Shown: positions 10,913 through 24,069 of the stretch, piece after piece
Numbering within the stretch: position 1 is the stretch's first letter
How the letters are laid out: every line of letters begins with the position of its first letter
Notes under the pieces: model-generated
Databases searched by the model: none
What the model was told of the DNA's origin: nothing
The model's input: the letters and a program-made list of their open reading frames with translations, nothing else
Source of the DNA: Isoetes taiwanensis
Lineage: Eukaryota; Streptophyta; Lycopodiopsida; Isoetales; Isoetaceae
NCBI GenBank assembly: GCA_021234155.1
Contig: JAJEKV010000083.1
Coordinates: forward strand, 1-64,000
Length of the DNA stretch: 64,000 nucleotides
Direction of reading: 5' to 3'
Translations under genes and position numbers: made by a program

Positions 10913-11585
10913 ATGATGAGATACCCTCCAAGGGCGTTCTCTAGGCCAGCACGCACCAAGAGTGCGCATGACCAGAAGGGTCATGTGAGAGGAGAGCAGC
11001 ATGGTGGGTGATGATGAGACCATCATTCGGATGATCTCTATGCCACGATGCAGGGCTCGTGCCCATGACCATAGGGGGGTCATGGTGAGGTATGAGTGAT
11101 TATGCGCGACGATGGGATCATGAGACATTCTCTAGCTTAAACCCCCAGGGGCATGAGGCACTGCGGGTGTACTTGATCAAAGGGATCTCATACACGGTAA
11201 CACCCAATTATGGGCAATGATAGGATCATCCTAAATGGTCCTTAAGCTCAAATCCTAAGGGCCATGATCGAGGTAGTAGAGGTAACCTTGAGCTAGTAGC
11301 TCGGCTCAAGGAGGTAGTAAGGGGGGTGGTCCCCTAAAACCACAAACGTAATGTGCTACGTGTGCAGGCCAGTGAAGGGGAGCATGGATGAGGGAGCACA
11401 TTACTAGAAGACAAGAGTCATAATTTTTGTAGACTTAGCTACGAACTCCTAATAACTGTTGTGATAATGTTCATGGTTATATTGTGGTAAGTAATGTGAA
11501 GGCTATATAATTTTGTATAGGTACAAATATAGCCTACATGTACGTAGTAAGTAGCTAATAACAAGTTGGTTTGTGCGATAAAGTT

Positions 11586-11596
11586 AAGTCGTCATA
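11586..11596. repeat. Left target-site duplication (aagtcgtcata)
   Basis: Identical to 17846-17856. The two copies flank the 6.2 kb insertion. Confidence 0.8.
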
Positions 11597-13939
11597 GAAT
11601 AAACAAGCAACAAAAATGAGAACCATGGAGTTTCTTGGCGCAGGTAGCGGCTAGGGCGGCGGGAGAACAGGGAGGCCGCCCTCCTCTTCTCTCAATCCGG
11701 CACTGTTGCTGGCTTCTTGAGGGATTTCGAAATCCATAGGGCTAGTTGGAGACTCTTTCTGCCAATTTAGAGGATCTGCATAAATCAGGGCTGCTCGTTC
11801 CTCTTTTTCTTGAAGTCTTTTTCAGGGCGGTTCTCTCAAAGGCTTACAGGTAATCCATTAATGTGGCTCTTTTTGCTCTAATGCATCAGATGCATTATGT
11901 TTCCTTGCAAGCATGGAGGATCTTGGCAGATTTTTGTGATTTCTCTGCAATCCAAAGACTTTCAGCCAGTGGAATACGCCATATCTTTCTCATATCTGCA
12001 TCTTTGCGATTGGGCCGGCCTGAAAAGTTGCAGAGACTGCCTATTTTCAACTGATAGGAACACACCGAAAGGATATTGTGTCCATAAGGTGGAGCGAAAT
12101 CATGTTTAGCTCTTGAGGAAAGAATACTTCTAGTTATTTGGTTACTTGCAGTCTCACAAGGCCCCCAAAATTGAATCAATATGACTTTTTTGTATTGATT
12201 TGTTAGTGAAAATCGAATCTTAAAATCAATACGCGTTTGTGGGCCAAAAAGTTTACAAACCATGTCTAGTTACATAATGTGGTTCATCAATACAATTTCA
12301 TGACGTGATAAACAAGCAATGTTTTTTGACACAATATTAGAACATGATAGTTATAGTTGATCTTCATAGCAGCTTAAAATATGATATGTACTACTGCTTC
12401 ATATATCAAGTTTAGTGGAATGATATTTAATCACATCTATTTTTATCAGTATGTGGACATAGTAATTTTAAGTGCCTGTATTAATAGTTTTTACTATATG
12501 ATGTGCACTAATGGTTAATATGTCAAGTGTAGCGGAATGATATCTGATTACATCTATCTTCCTCGGTATGTGTATATGGTAATTTTTACAAACATTGATA
12601 GCAATTATTACTGTAATACCAAATGTGATCATTGTAGTTAGCTTGCATATATGGTAAATGTAGTTGGCTTAGATTGCTATTTTGCAGGATAACAAATAGA
12701 ATGGTTAACCAATACAATTTAACAACTTGGTCTCAAGTATAGAATAGTTAACCAATACAATTTAACAACTTGGTCTCAAGTATAGAATATTTAATAGTGC
12801 TTCGTTTAGTGATGCTGCAATAGAGAAATTTGTGAATGCAATGGAAATGTGAACATGTGGGAGTTGAACCCATAATCTTACCATGTGTTTTTTTGCAATA
12901 AATTAGATCAAACAAAGTCAAATTAAGCAATTGCCCTAAAAAGGAGCATATCCTGTGCATTAGAATGGAAGGAAGCATGTCCGAGTGCAATAAAATGGAA
13001 GAGAGCATTACCTGGTGCAATATGTAAGGTGGTCATTCTAGTTAGATCCTTTGTAACCGCAACAAAACCCCTGGAAAAGGACAGGTTAGATTCACACGTA
13101 AGATGAAGAAGAATAAAATGGTGGAGGCAATTGCTACCTCCAGACTGAAAAGAGGTGTCTGATATTTAGCATTCTATAAAATTCAAAGCGAAAAGAATAT
13201 GGAGTAAGAAACTGCCATGTAGTTATCCAAAGCAACAACAACGAGGATCCAAGACTAAAATATTTTTTACAGCAAGTTAGGAGTTCCAAGTAAGAAGAAG
13301 ACATTGCAAGAACCAAACGCAAGTTTTGGTGAGTGTCTCGAGACTAAAAAACCTCAGCTTGAGCATGACAAATTCTAAGAATGCAAGAAACACTGCCACA
13401 CAAGAGTTTTTCTGGACAGGTAAGATAAATATCATTCTAGGATTACCATGGCAGCCAAACTTCATTCTTCAACATCTGCGAGACTACAATACCACAGAAA
13501 GTAATAATAAAAAGGATAAAAAAAATTGCATAAGAAAACTCAAAGCCTTGCCGTTTTCGCTGGCATGAGCCACCATCTAGAAAGAAGGAAAAAATGCATT
13601 ATACCGTGCAAATATCGAGATAATAGATCTGTAGAATGGCGATAAACCCAGAAGGACTACAAGACGAAACCTGCCAGTGATAAGCAAATTCAACAGAATT
13701 AGAAAAAAACGCAGAAGGGCAGATGCACATCGCACCTTGAAACAAAAAATAGCTCTGCATGCACTGAAGAGGACCACTCTATGGACTACTCTATGGACTA
13801 CTTTGAAGATGCCCCAGCATCCAGGCGAGCGCAGGAAGAGCTATCGATTGCTCCAAGTCCACCGCCGCATCAGGAAAAGATGTTCGGAAATATTAGGGTT
13901 AGGGTTGTGCTTCAGAATTTAGGTTTTTTTTTTTCTATT

Positions 13940-15290
13940 TAAATTCATCTATTTAAATCTTCTCTCTATTTCAAAAGTATTTGGCGCTTTATCTAAGTTT
14001 GATTCCCAGCCACCGATGCGTGGAATATTCCCTACATTATTCCAAATCGGTGGCCACCAATTTTTTAAACCAAAAACTTATACATTCTATCAATGGTGCA
14101 AAACAGCTCTAAGGTCAAAAATATTTTATTCACAATATATATAGAAACCGTAGCTTCACATCATGACTTCAACGACTCAAACACACGGCTGTATTCACAT
14201 TGGCTCTTCCACGCTCAGAACATGCCGACACTCCTATTCACGACGGTCTCCTCTCGCCACCAGGACCACCATAATGGTCACGGCGGTGCCTCACCATCTT
14301 CAGTTCACACAACTCCTTGATAAGGGGCGCCCTAGATAGGTTGAGATGTGAGCGCAACATGCCTCTTTTGAATATGACCGAATCTGCCGCACATCGATCG
14401 ACCACTTGCATAGCATTCTCAATCTTTTCTAACACAGTTGCAAGTGCCATTCGCAAGTTCTGCACAGCACAACACACGCTCCTAACAGCATCTTGTGCGT
14501 CCTTCAGCACCTGCATAATATCAAACTGCTCTTTCTTCTGACCAGATTCAACAACAGATTGGTCCACGGACTCAACCTCCTCAGAGCTGTCACTAATCTC
14601 CACAACCTCTCGCTCACCATCGCGGACCATCCGCATGCCATTGTTTGCTGCAATAAAAACAATAAAGCATAAGATATATGCACATCAACATTCTCATAAC
14701 AGACAATTAGAACACTACATCATGCAATGTCAAATTCATCATCATTAATGTCAAGAGGGATAAATTCTGCAAAGGGATGAGGAGACTCTGGGGACGGTGG
14801 CGGGACTCCACTCCTAGCATACACAAAGTCGGCGCCGCTACTTCCGTCCTCCAAACTCTCCTCTCCATCTTCAAATACAGCTCCGGCATCCCAAAACCTT
14901 TTCCTCCTCTTCCCCACTCGCTCGATTGGAACCATACCTGGTTGAGATCCAAATAAAGCCATCCTCACATCCGTGTATGAGCAAGTTTGTGGAGACAGCA
15001 TGATTCTCCACGCCGCTTGCACCCTCTCGAGTGACGCATGTGCAAAATTGTTGGGCATATAGGACCCATGAACTAGCCAACCTGAAGTTCCCGGTCTGTG
15101 ACATATCTAATCGTGTGGAAAAAAGACACGCCCCGAAATTTGCCCCCATGATAAGACACAAAATGCATAATGCCTTCCCCATGATCAGATGTTTTATCTC
15201 TCCAACGCCATACAATGCATACTCTTCCACGTTATCTATGATGCCTCTGCAAATTAGGACTTATGGAGTGGCATAGACTTGATGTCAAAC
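13940..15290 (-). CDS. Possible broken two-exon gene, unknown function
   Basis: Minus-strand frames at 15230-14871, 15058-14720 and 14636-14238 look more protein-like than their surroundings. The middle one contains LERVQAAWRIMLSPQT and later an acidic, proline-rich stretch (EDGEESLED, then PPPSPESPHP). The last has an acidic Ser/Glu stretch (EISDSSEEVES) and a helical segment with many Ala and Val residues. A plausible donor (CCAG/GTATGG near 14938) could join frames. The 15230 and 15058 frames overlap out of phase, so a frameshift or intron is required. I recognise no family. It may be a gene or transposon ORF nested in the retroposed insertion. Confidence 0.25.
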
Positions 15291-15299
15291 TAGATTTGA

Positions 15300-17100
15300 T
15301 CTGGCTTCAAAGACATGAACATTATAACTTTTGCTTGTCTCACTCTATTTACATAGTACTATTTACCTATTGATGCCCCCTAGTTTTTATAATGTCGACC
15401 AATCTGGCAACTCTAGAATGGGAATACAACGTAGGCCCGACTTCCTTCTTTGTTCGACCGGTCTAAACTTCCATTCAAGCACCTTGCTACTTCTAGGATA
15501 GAAATCGCCTAGGCAAAAGTTGTCAACCCAATGGATAGCTGGAGTCAAATTGGAGTTCTAGAGTCGTCTGGTTGCCTTTCCAGTCTCCCCTCAAAAAGGA
15601 GCTTCAACTTAGGCGTGACTTCAAGGGTCTAGTTCCCTTATCCCCCCTTCAAGTACCACACCACTTGTTCTAGCGATTTGACCACTCCGGCAAGTCTAGA
15701 ACAGGTCCACGGCCTAGGTCCACTTCCTCCCTTATTTGACCGTCTATTCTTCCATTCAAGTACTGCTACTTCTAGGAATAAAAAACTTGAGACGGGCAAA
15801 AGTTGTCAACACCTATGCGGCTGGCCAGCGTCAGATTGGAGTTACAAAGCCATTATGGTTGCTTTTCCAAAATCTCCTCCTTGGGAAAGGGCTACAACTT
15901 AGACCCCACTTGTTCTAGTTCCTCTTCCTGAACCTTGAATCTTTGATTTAAGTACCACGCCTATTTGACACCATAACAATAGATTGACTCCATCATTATG
16001 TTGAAAACATCAAAAACTACCCCCGTAGTCTTGTTCCAAAAGTAGAGATGATAGAGCCGACACCAAACAATAAGCATTATCAATTGTCTTTATGGATCTT
16101 AATTGTGGTAATATAGTTCTCTTGTAACAAGATCAAGAGCACTCACACAATTCTATTCATTATTTTACTCTATAAAGTTTGAGATGATCTTGATGTAAAG
16201 GTGTTGGCTCTTGTGGTGTCCATTGAGATGATTTTGGTGGGTTGAAATACTTCTATTGAAATAATTTTTATTGACTAATATTGTACAAACATGAAGAAAA
16301 TTTTTAAGGCTCCTAGAAGTCAAATTTGCTCAATGATACATCAAACTTGTCTTGTAAAAACCCACAGAACAATAAGTAAGAGATTCCTTACCCGAAATAT
16401 GCAAGGAAAAACCTAAAGCATGCATAATAAATGCTTTAAGTAATTGTAAGTCCTCATATATACATCCTTATAGATATTAACAATTTATACATTGGAAAAA
16501 ATAGTACAAAAGTACACTTAGCCCAACATAAACTATACCAAATACTGGTAAGAAATAAGAAAGCAATTCATAAGCCACAACATGCAACCAGAAAATAAGT
16601 TAATGTACACAACATAAGTCAGTTTAGAATCGTGTTCCAAAAGTAGTGCAAAACTAGATTGTGTAGGAATTATTAGTTATTATAAAAGACTATGCTCAAA
16701 GTCAATAGTGACTTCAAGGATTCAAACAAGTGTATGAAAAAAGCAACAATATAAACCACCATACTAGACTACTTAAAAGCATAGTAAAAAAGCATGGACC
16801 AAAAGCCATATAACACTTGTAAAATCAATCATGATTTTTGAACTAACCTTAAAAATTTGGAAGCACTAAAACTATGCTAAAAAACATTTATTACTACTAT
16901 GTAAAATCATCTTAAATTATAATATTGAAAATTCTAAGTAACTAGTATAAGACACAAAATTAGCATAAGAGTTATGATCAAACTAGCATTGATTTCATCA
17001 AACCATGGTTGACATATAGTTTTTATTGAGATTATAAATTGCATGTATTAAAAACCAGTCTTATACTGATTTCCATCATGATTATGAATGCAAGTTAATT
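15300..17100. other. Unassigned AT-rich sequence inside the retroposed insertion
   Basis: A loosely repeated phrase on a roughly 240 bp scale (tctagttcc... acttctagga... aagttgtcaac at 15440-15620 and 15680-15920) suggests an old tandem duplication. Nothing coding is recognised. Confidence 0.4.
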
Positions 17101-17928
17101 TTTGGGAGCCTTGTGTCTCATCTTATTCCAGGTTTTTTAAACAGCAGTTTGATTTCCTTCTCTTCCTTTTGCTCTTTCTTGCTAGCAGAAAGGTCTAGAG
17201 TTGTTTTTCTTGAAAAGAACATAGTAGTTTGATCCACTCTACAGATCCGTTAAAAGAAATGGACTCAATTGTGATTGCCGAACTAAGGATATGTTGTGGA
17301 CAGATGATGCCTTCATATCATAAGCCAGGCTTTTGAGGGGAAGTCTGGTGGCTGGGCTTATGTATCTAGCTTGCCTCAGGTTGATTGTTTCACTTCCCGA
17401 CAATGCAGCATCTCATTTGGGTTCATATTCTGGCTAACTAATTTGCAGTTCAGATCAAAATCTAGGGGCATTGGCAGCTTCTTTGAGAATTGTGGCAGAT
17501 TTCTCATGTTACTCCTGTTTCTTTTCTCATCTTCTCTATTCTTGCAAGAGGATTTTGAGCATTCAAGGTATATCTGCAGCTTTTGGAAAATATGTACTCG
17601 ACTCCTGTAGTATTCTCCCTAATTTGGAAGATGTTGATTTAGATCCTGTAGTACAAATTAGGTAGAAGAAGAGGTTGAGAGAGACCTATAAGTACGGAAG
17701 CTTCAGTTATGGCATCTGATCCATGTGGGATTTTTGTGCTTAATTTTTATTTGATCCACGAGGGATCATTATTTGTTATAATATTTCCAATCTTATGAAT
17801 ATAAAATTTTCTTTCTTTTCAAAAAAAAAAAAAAAAAAAAAAAAAAAGTCGTCATATGCATGTGTGTGATCTTGTAAGGTTAGTACAGGTTCGTCACCTT
17901 AGCATGGTGCTGAGGATAGCATTACCCT

Positions 17929-17941
17929 AAGGGGGGGAGAA
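17929..17941 (+). promoter_or_regulatory. Polypurine tract of chromovirus element
   Basis: aagggggggagaa lies directly before the LTR start TGTGAC at 17942. The same arrangement occurs at 33335-33347. It would prime plus-strand synthesis in reverse transcription. Confidence 0.75.
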
Positions 17942-18070
17942 TGTGACATTCCCTAGAAATATATGCCATAAATATGTATATATCTAGGCCTCGTCACTGT
18001 ACAAGTTTACTTTAGTAGCCTTGTACACCATAGTTGGGGGGAAAAGGGAGCATGGCTAAGTTATTTATAC

Positions 18071-19620
18071 AAGAATTTATCGCGGCGGTTATCACCGCCA
18101 CTACATTGTGCTTTTTAGTTTATATCTTTAAGAAAAAAGAAGGAATAGTCATTGATATTCCATCATGCACACTTCCTTCAAATTAATTAAGCATTACAAA
18201 CAACTCATAAAAAAATTCACCATAATATTATAGTTGGTCAATAACAATATAAAAAAATGTTCATCTTATGGCTATCCATATTCATATGAAGTAGACCTTA
18301 TAGTTTTTGAGGCCGGATGTTGCAGCTACATGGGATCATGAGGCCGGATGTTGCAGCTACATGGGATCATGACTTTGTTGTAGCTACATACCAGTATATA
18401 ATACCACTATATAATGGGCAAAATAACTAAAACATTGCATTAGAAAAACTCAAATGTGTGGAATTTGTTTAAACTAGTCAGCAGCAGAGATAAAAAAAAT
18501 AAAATATTGAGTGCAAAAGGTTCGAGTTCATTTAGAAAACAATGTAGATTCATGCTACTGTTTGGTTCACCTATTGATTGGTTCCCTAAATAATGACCTT
18601 TTCCTCGGCCTCGACCCCGGCCTTCGGCCGGGGCCTCGGCCTCGACTTGGACAAATGCACTAAGCTCTCCCATTAGTGTAGGATGATATAATGGTTCAAT
18701 AATTAGCATTTTGGGGCACTTGCCTTAACCATGGCCATCCCAATTTCAATGGTTTATCAATGGCTCAAGTTATGTTAATCCAAGTGTTGACGTTAGTAGA
18801 ACACCCATTAAGTTTGGGCGATATAATGTTCACCCAATAATTATACACCGCCCAATGATTATGGGGCAACCAATAATTGTAGGCCCAAGAATGAATTTGG
18901 AGCTCATAAACAATGGCAAGAACATCATCTTTCATGTTAAGCATACTCATGCATGCAAGAAAGGGGTTTTTTAACCATTCGGTATTTGTAACCATTAGGG
19001 GTTTTTTGCCATTATCCGGGGCAAAATATATACTTTAGGGGTGTGCAAGTTTTTTTGTTCATATCTTTAGCTTCCTCCAAACATAGGGATAGAACTAAAT
19101 GGACGTGCGAGCATTATAGAAATCCAAAGTGATAGCTTGCCAGAAATTTGACATGGATAATTGAGACATGTAAATACAGGGAAGGAGCCAGTACTTGTGC
19201 ACCCTTAAGAGTACGACGACATGGCATACCAATTAGTGTATGTGTTTTTGCTAGAAGAGATTTATGTACATTTTGGAGTGCCACATGTGTGTGGCAATCA
19301 GACAATTTTTTGTTTGTAGTTTAAAATGCACGCTCTATTGGTTTGTCTGCTTGGAGTCCAGGATTGTTTGAATTGATATTATTATATTGCCCATGGTTGG
19401 TGTGGGCCTCAATGGCTAACATTACTTTGTTTGCAAGGAAACAACACATCTGATGGTTTTAAAAATAGCTATGGATTTGCCTGGAGAGGTTATATGCCAG
19501 AGAATTCATCATTCTTACCAGGATTATCCTTTGTGGTAGGAAATTCCTGGCCTCTTGCCATCTGGATTATGCCATATTCATCATCGCTCTCCTCAAGCTG
19601 CGAGAATTGGCCCAAAAAAG

Positions 19621-19651
<31 letters not shown>

Positions 19652-20948
19652 CGGCTAATCCGGATGCATGTCGGCTATAGAACGGATTGATGGAGTTTTT
19701 CGTTTCGAGAAAAATCTCTGTAAACATCGATTGGTTAGTGGCGCACCTGGTTTCTTTTCTTTGCTTGCTCCCTTCTATTTGTTCTTTGGTGGAAGCCTGT
19801 GTTTTCCTAAACAACCATGCGAAATTTGCATTTGGGCAATCTTGGCTATGGCTAAGATGAAAATCTTGAAGGCATCCACCGCGTCTTTGAATAACATCTC
19901 AAAATCAAACCCGCAATAAATCATAAGTTTGGCCATGTCGAATACGATGAATCGTAAAATAAAGATTGGGCAAGGACTGTTTGTCGCCCAATTAACGTAT
20001 CAGACGAATAGAGCAACGCCGGTTTAAATCCAACTTCTTCAAAAGCTTGAATTGCTTTTTCATCTCTGACCAGATACTCTGCTCTTCTGACCACATACTC
20101 GCCAGAGAACCAAATTCTTTGCGGACGATTTACAACATGTTTGGGCGATTTTTGTGTGATACTGTTTGAGCTATTTGTTTAATCCGAAGCCCACTATGCC
20201 TGCTTTGTCCAAAGCCCCTTCTTTGAGGCGTGATTGAGAGTGTAACTTTGTCCTACCTATCCTAGCTCAAAGCGGGTTTTTCTATCCCGGGAATCGGATA
20301 TGATCCAAGCACCATGGCGGCTGCCCCTAATCCGCCATAGCCACGGTGCATAAAGCGCCGTAGCCATCTGCGTGCAAATCCGTCTTAGAGTTGGAGGCGC
20401 AAGCAGCAAAGAAGATACGACTACCGTTTTCAAAGCCCGAAGTCACTTACGAGGAAGCTGCGAATCCGTCTCGAAATAGCCCATCCGCCGATTAAAATCA
20501 ACCGGATTGAGAGTCGGTGAACATCGCGTGAGCCGTAATATCGAACTAATCTTCGGTGGTGGTTCTAGTGGTTATGATGCCGGCCACCAATCATAGGCTA
20601 CTACTAATCATCGCTGCCTTCAACTGCAAAATCCAAAGGAAATCAACGCTTAGCTATATGTTCGACTGTCGCTGCCTTGGACTGTCGCTGCCGCCTCCTT
20701 TTATACAAAAGCACAGACCCATCTAGAACATTCCTGGCTACAGCGTTCTAACCTTCTGCAGAATTCTAGAACCTAGTATGAGCATCTAGAACCATCTCTC
20801 AAGCTACTCTTCCCTTACACGTGTCAATTTATAAAGAGACTTAATTTTATCATCTTACACGTGTCCAATCCTAATCTTAAAAATTCTAAAAATGCTTGCG
20901 TATGTTAAGCTAGCCCCTTACCTTCCATATTACAATTATATATTAGAG
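18071..20948. mobile_element. 2.9 kb insertion inside the LTR
   Basis: Comparison with the two uninterrupted LTR copies (10653 and 33465) places the break precisely. The left edge carries a GC hairpin (GGCGGT-tatc-ACCGCC near 18084). A poly-A run of about 30 lies inside at 19620-19650. A promoter-like block lies near 20700. No clear terminal repeats or target-site duplication beyond 3-4 bp are seen, so the class is unknown and more than one insertion may be nested here. Confidence 0.55.
20694..20790 (-). promoter_or_regulatory. Candidate heat-shock promoter (HSE cluster plus TATA)
   Basis: On the minus strand a TATA-like TATAAAAGG (20697-20705) lies downstream of clustered heat-shock elements. 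These are GAAcaTTC at 20726-20733, TTCtgcaGAA at 20754-20763 and TTCtaGAA at 20764-20771, with another tagaacc near 20777-20790. Spacing of tens of bases from TATA to HSE is typical of plant heat-inducible promoters. No ORF of note lies downstream (towards 19900), so the driven transcript is unknown. Chance occurrence is possible but three near-perfect units within 50 bp is notable. Confidence 0.45.
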
Positions 20949-23900
20949 ATAACTTAGCCAACCTTAGGCATAGGGACATTTTCACATGGCCTCACCCTAT
21001 TGGGCACCCGCCATATGGTAGCACCCGATTGGAGCCATGTGGAAGTGATATGGAACCCTAATCTATAAATGGCCAAACCCTAATCCTAGGCCATTTTTCT
21101 GGCTCCAACAGTCTGGGAACCTTGTTCACGCTCGAAACTCCGTTTTGAGAACCGTCTGCTATGGCACAACATGACATGTTGCTCCTCTTGTATGGGGAAG
21201 GGGGGTAGGACCTAGTAGTCACTATTAGATGATGCTTCTAGTTTAGACCCCTTAGTTCATATTATTCTGCGGCCTATGCATAGGAATCCATCCGACTACG
21301 GGGGCTATGGAATGACTTACCACTACACAACGAGGCTAGTGGCAAAATGGATGTGGGTCCCTGCTGAGCGCGGCTAGTGGGGACGCATAGTGGGCTAGGT
21401 CTATAGTCGGTCACTTCGTGTGGGCCGGGTATGGGTCTGACACTTCCTGGATCAATGGTGTCGCCCTGATCCTCAGGAGTTGCAGGTATTGGCCTGGCTC
21501 TTGTTTTGGGGAGTTCAGTCAGGGACGAATCGTGTGTCGCCACGATTCTCTAGCCTCCCATGGAACCACTAGACCTCGGGAAGGGGAGATGGAACTCTTT
21601 CCACCTCATTGGACCAGGGAGATGCAACCCGAAGTATCCTCGATGGGTGATACCACGAGATTACGTATCCGGCAGGTTATAGTCATGCCAGAGCCCGATC
21701 TAGCCAGTCTGAAAAGTATGCACAGAAGGGGCGGATGGAGTGGTCAACCTAGCCATTGTCTATAGCCAGCCCTGCCATTGTTTTATCTCGGTCTGCTCTA
21801 TCTTGTAACCCAGCCATCAGTCTGCTTCCTTACGAGTCTAAGCCTGGGTAGGAACTCTCATGTTTGATGGCATGTTAATATCTTTGTTGGATCTATGGAT
21901 GTATGGATGTGCTACCCTTCGAGGTAGTTAGATGTATTGATATTGTTAGTGATGACATTATGTTGTGCTTCCGTTGTATAGGAGCCCATAGGGGAAGGGC
22001 GTCCAGGCACCTCCGTGTCCCCTTCCCGCACTAAAGTATCTTGAGTGCGGGATAGATGGAGGGCCCATGACGCCAGAGGGCTGGATGGGGGATTTTCTAC
22101 GAGATGTACGACTGGGCGTCGTATATTTAGTAGGGAGCGTCATAGTGCTAAAGTCTAATTGAGGTAATCTATATATGTTGATTAGAATATAAGTTGGTAA
22201 GAAGGGGAATATGTGGTAAGATGACTACAGAAATATATTATATTTATTTCTCATGTTCTAGGGGATTGGAAATGGTATTTTGGGATTGAGAAAAAGTTTC
22301 TAAATTTGCTACCCTTTCGCTAGTTTCCCTGTGATTATGCATCATGTTGGTGATCCTGTTGTAGATGCGGAGTGGTCAGATAGGTTGTTGCCTTGTTGTG
22401 CTAGACAAATATGCTTCTTCTAGTGTTGTTTTTAAAGTTGAGTGTAGGCTAGTTGCTCTAATGTGTTACTTATTTTGATGCATAATATAGGTATTGCATT
22501 TTCCTGCCTACTAGTGTTCTGTATTGCTGGGTCTTTGGCTGAAGCTTCGTGTTTAGGGAACTATTTTGCATTAGTTTGTAAGCTAAGTAGTTGATTATGT
22601 TGTTTGCGTGAGTGTCATTCATACTATTGTGTTTTGCCTGATTTTGTAAGTCATAATATAGTGCTTAGAGTTGTGGAAAAATAAGGTATACTGGTTGACA
22701 GGCTTTGATGCACTTATTTGGACTCGTGCAGTTATAATATTATGCAAAAATCAGTAGGTGATGGCGTGGGAGGTGCATCAGACTCTATCTTTAACAGACT
22801 TAAATAATTTGAATGACTCTATGACTAGTAGGTTGGGTGAAATGGTGTATTTTAGAATGAAAGCTGATTTATTTGGCATTATTCACAACAGGGTTGAAGG
22901 TAAGCAGCCCATTATTTTTCACAAATTTTGAGTTCATAACTAAGCTATTGGAATTTGTATTGAGATTTGTATTTGTACTAAGTGCCTATTTTGTATGCTA
23001 ACTAGAGTGTGCCTGCATAACTATACATACATGCATGCGATGCATGCATGTTGAGTCCCTGTAGTACTTAACATCGTGCAAGGCACATTGCTTACTCCTT
23101 TTTTTTTTTGCGGCCACATAGGAATTTTCACAAAGGAAGCATACAACATTCATCTTGACTATAAATTTGCAGACGAGTTTTGTTCCTATGAGAGCTAGGA
23201 TTCCATGCCTTCATAAAAAAAAAAAAAAAAGAGAGCTAGGATTCAAAGTTCCCCAATTCATACAGATATAGCTTATTATGCTTGAGTGGCAAGTTGTGAT
23301 ACTGTGTTCATGTAGGCAGCAAGCTGCAATACTGTGTTCATGAAAATTTTATTTCTGTTGCTTGTATTTTAGTCCTTCGTAGAAGAACAGAAGGATATAC
23401 CTCTCAAAGCATAATTTGCAAGCCTCTTCGTGATGTGCATCCACCTGAAGAAAGCTTTGAAGTAAGTTTTGCCAAGTTGTATGGCTGCATGGTTGTGATC
23501 TGCATGTTGAGCAAGGGTTATTCCATAGCAGATCAAAGTTGCAAGTTGTAATTCTGGGAAGGGACTCGCAATGAACACAAGGGTTTTCATTCATCACAGC
23601 AGCAGTGCACAATGTTTGAAAAACATTGAGTGGGGAGTTGACCCTAGGAACAACGTCAAGCTACCCCATAAATGAAATAATACACTATGAGTAGGCACGA
23701 GTGAGGGCAATGGGAAAAATGGGGAAAATTTCTCATTGGGATAAAAAAAACCCCGCTCTTTTGGGTTTTCAAGGAAAACCCCAATTAGAAAATGCCGCTA
23801 ACGACCTCGGGAATCCCTCAAAGATGAAAGATAAACATATGGCGAAGCCAAATATACTATGCAGCACATCCGGAGATGCGATAAGATCTTGACAAAGGTA

Positions 23901-24069
23901 GAATACTTGAAAAATAATGGTAAGTGTTAAAAAAAAAGAAAAATAAAGCAAAAGAAAAAAGCGGCCACCTAAAAAAGAAAATAAACCCAACAAATCATCA
24001 GCATCCATAAGATATTAGCACCAAAAATATAAATAGAAAAAAAAGCATCACTAACGGATGAAAAAAGAT

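Larger units (their letters stand above)
11597..17845 (+). mobile_element. 6.2 kb poly-A-tailed retroposed insertion
   Basis: It sits in the chromovirus internal region between 11 bp direct repeats (aagtcgtcata) and ends in about 27 A residues (17821-17847). These are the marks of LINE-machinery insertion on the plus strand. The 5' start is GC-rich and leader-like (gcggctagggcggcgggaga near 11646). The 3' end just before the tail reads ttatgaatataaaattttc. No endonuclease, RT or zf-RVT motif was found inside, so this is either an extremely decayed LINE, a non-autonomous one, or a mobilised long transcript with later insertions. Confidence 0.65.
10548..22144 (+). mobile_element. Rearranged, twice-interrupted chromovirus-type LTR element
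   Basis: It consists of a left LTR piece (10548-10912), a jump directly into the 3' internal region (10913-11596, matching 32459-33260), a large insertion (11597-17845), the remainder of the internal region with PPT (17846-17941), and a 3' LTR (17942-18070 plus 20949-22144) split by a second insertion. The pol region is absent. The element therefore lost its coding part before or during insertion, or by later deletion. Confidence 0.7.
17942..22144 (+). repeat. 3' LTR (copy 2), interrupted by an insertion
   Basis: LTR sequence runs 17942-18070, breaks within gttatttata, and resumes at about 20949 (ataacttagccaacctt) to about 22144 (gggagcgtcata). The joined parts make about 1.33 kb, comparable to the uninterrupted LTR at 33348-34636. 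The ORFs at 21274-22143 lie in LTR sequence and are not genes. Confidence 0.75.

Noticed and set aside
13885-13910. Telomere-like ttagggttaggg
   Set aside because: Only two units; common as a telo-box in plant leaders, not an interstitial telomere array.
19431-19814. ORFs ending in poly-Lys or starting with poly-Phe
   Set aside because: They read through a run of about 30 A residues and show no family features.
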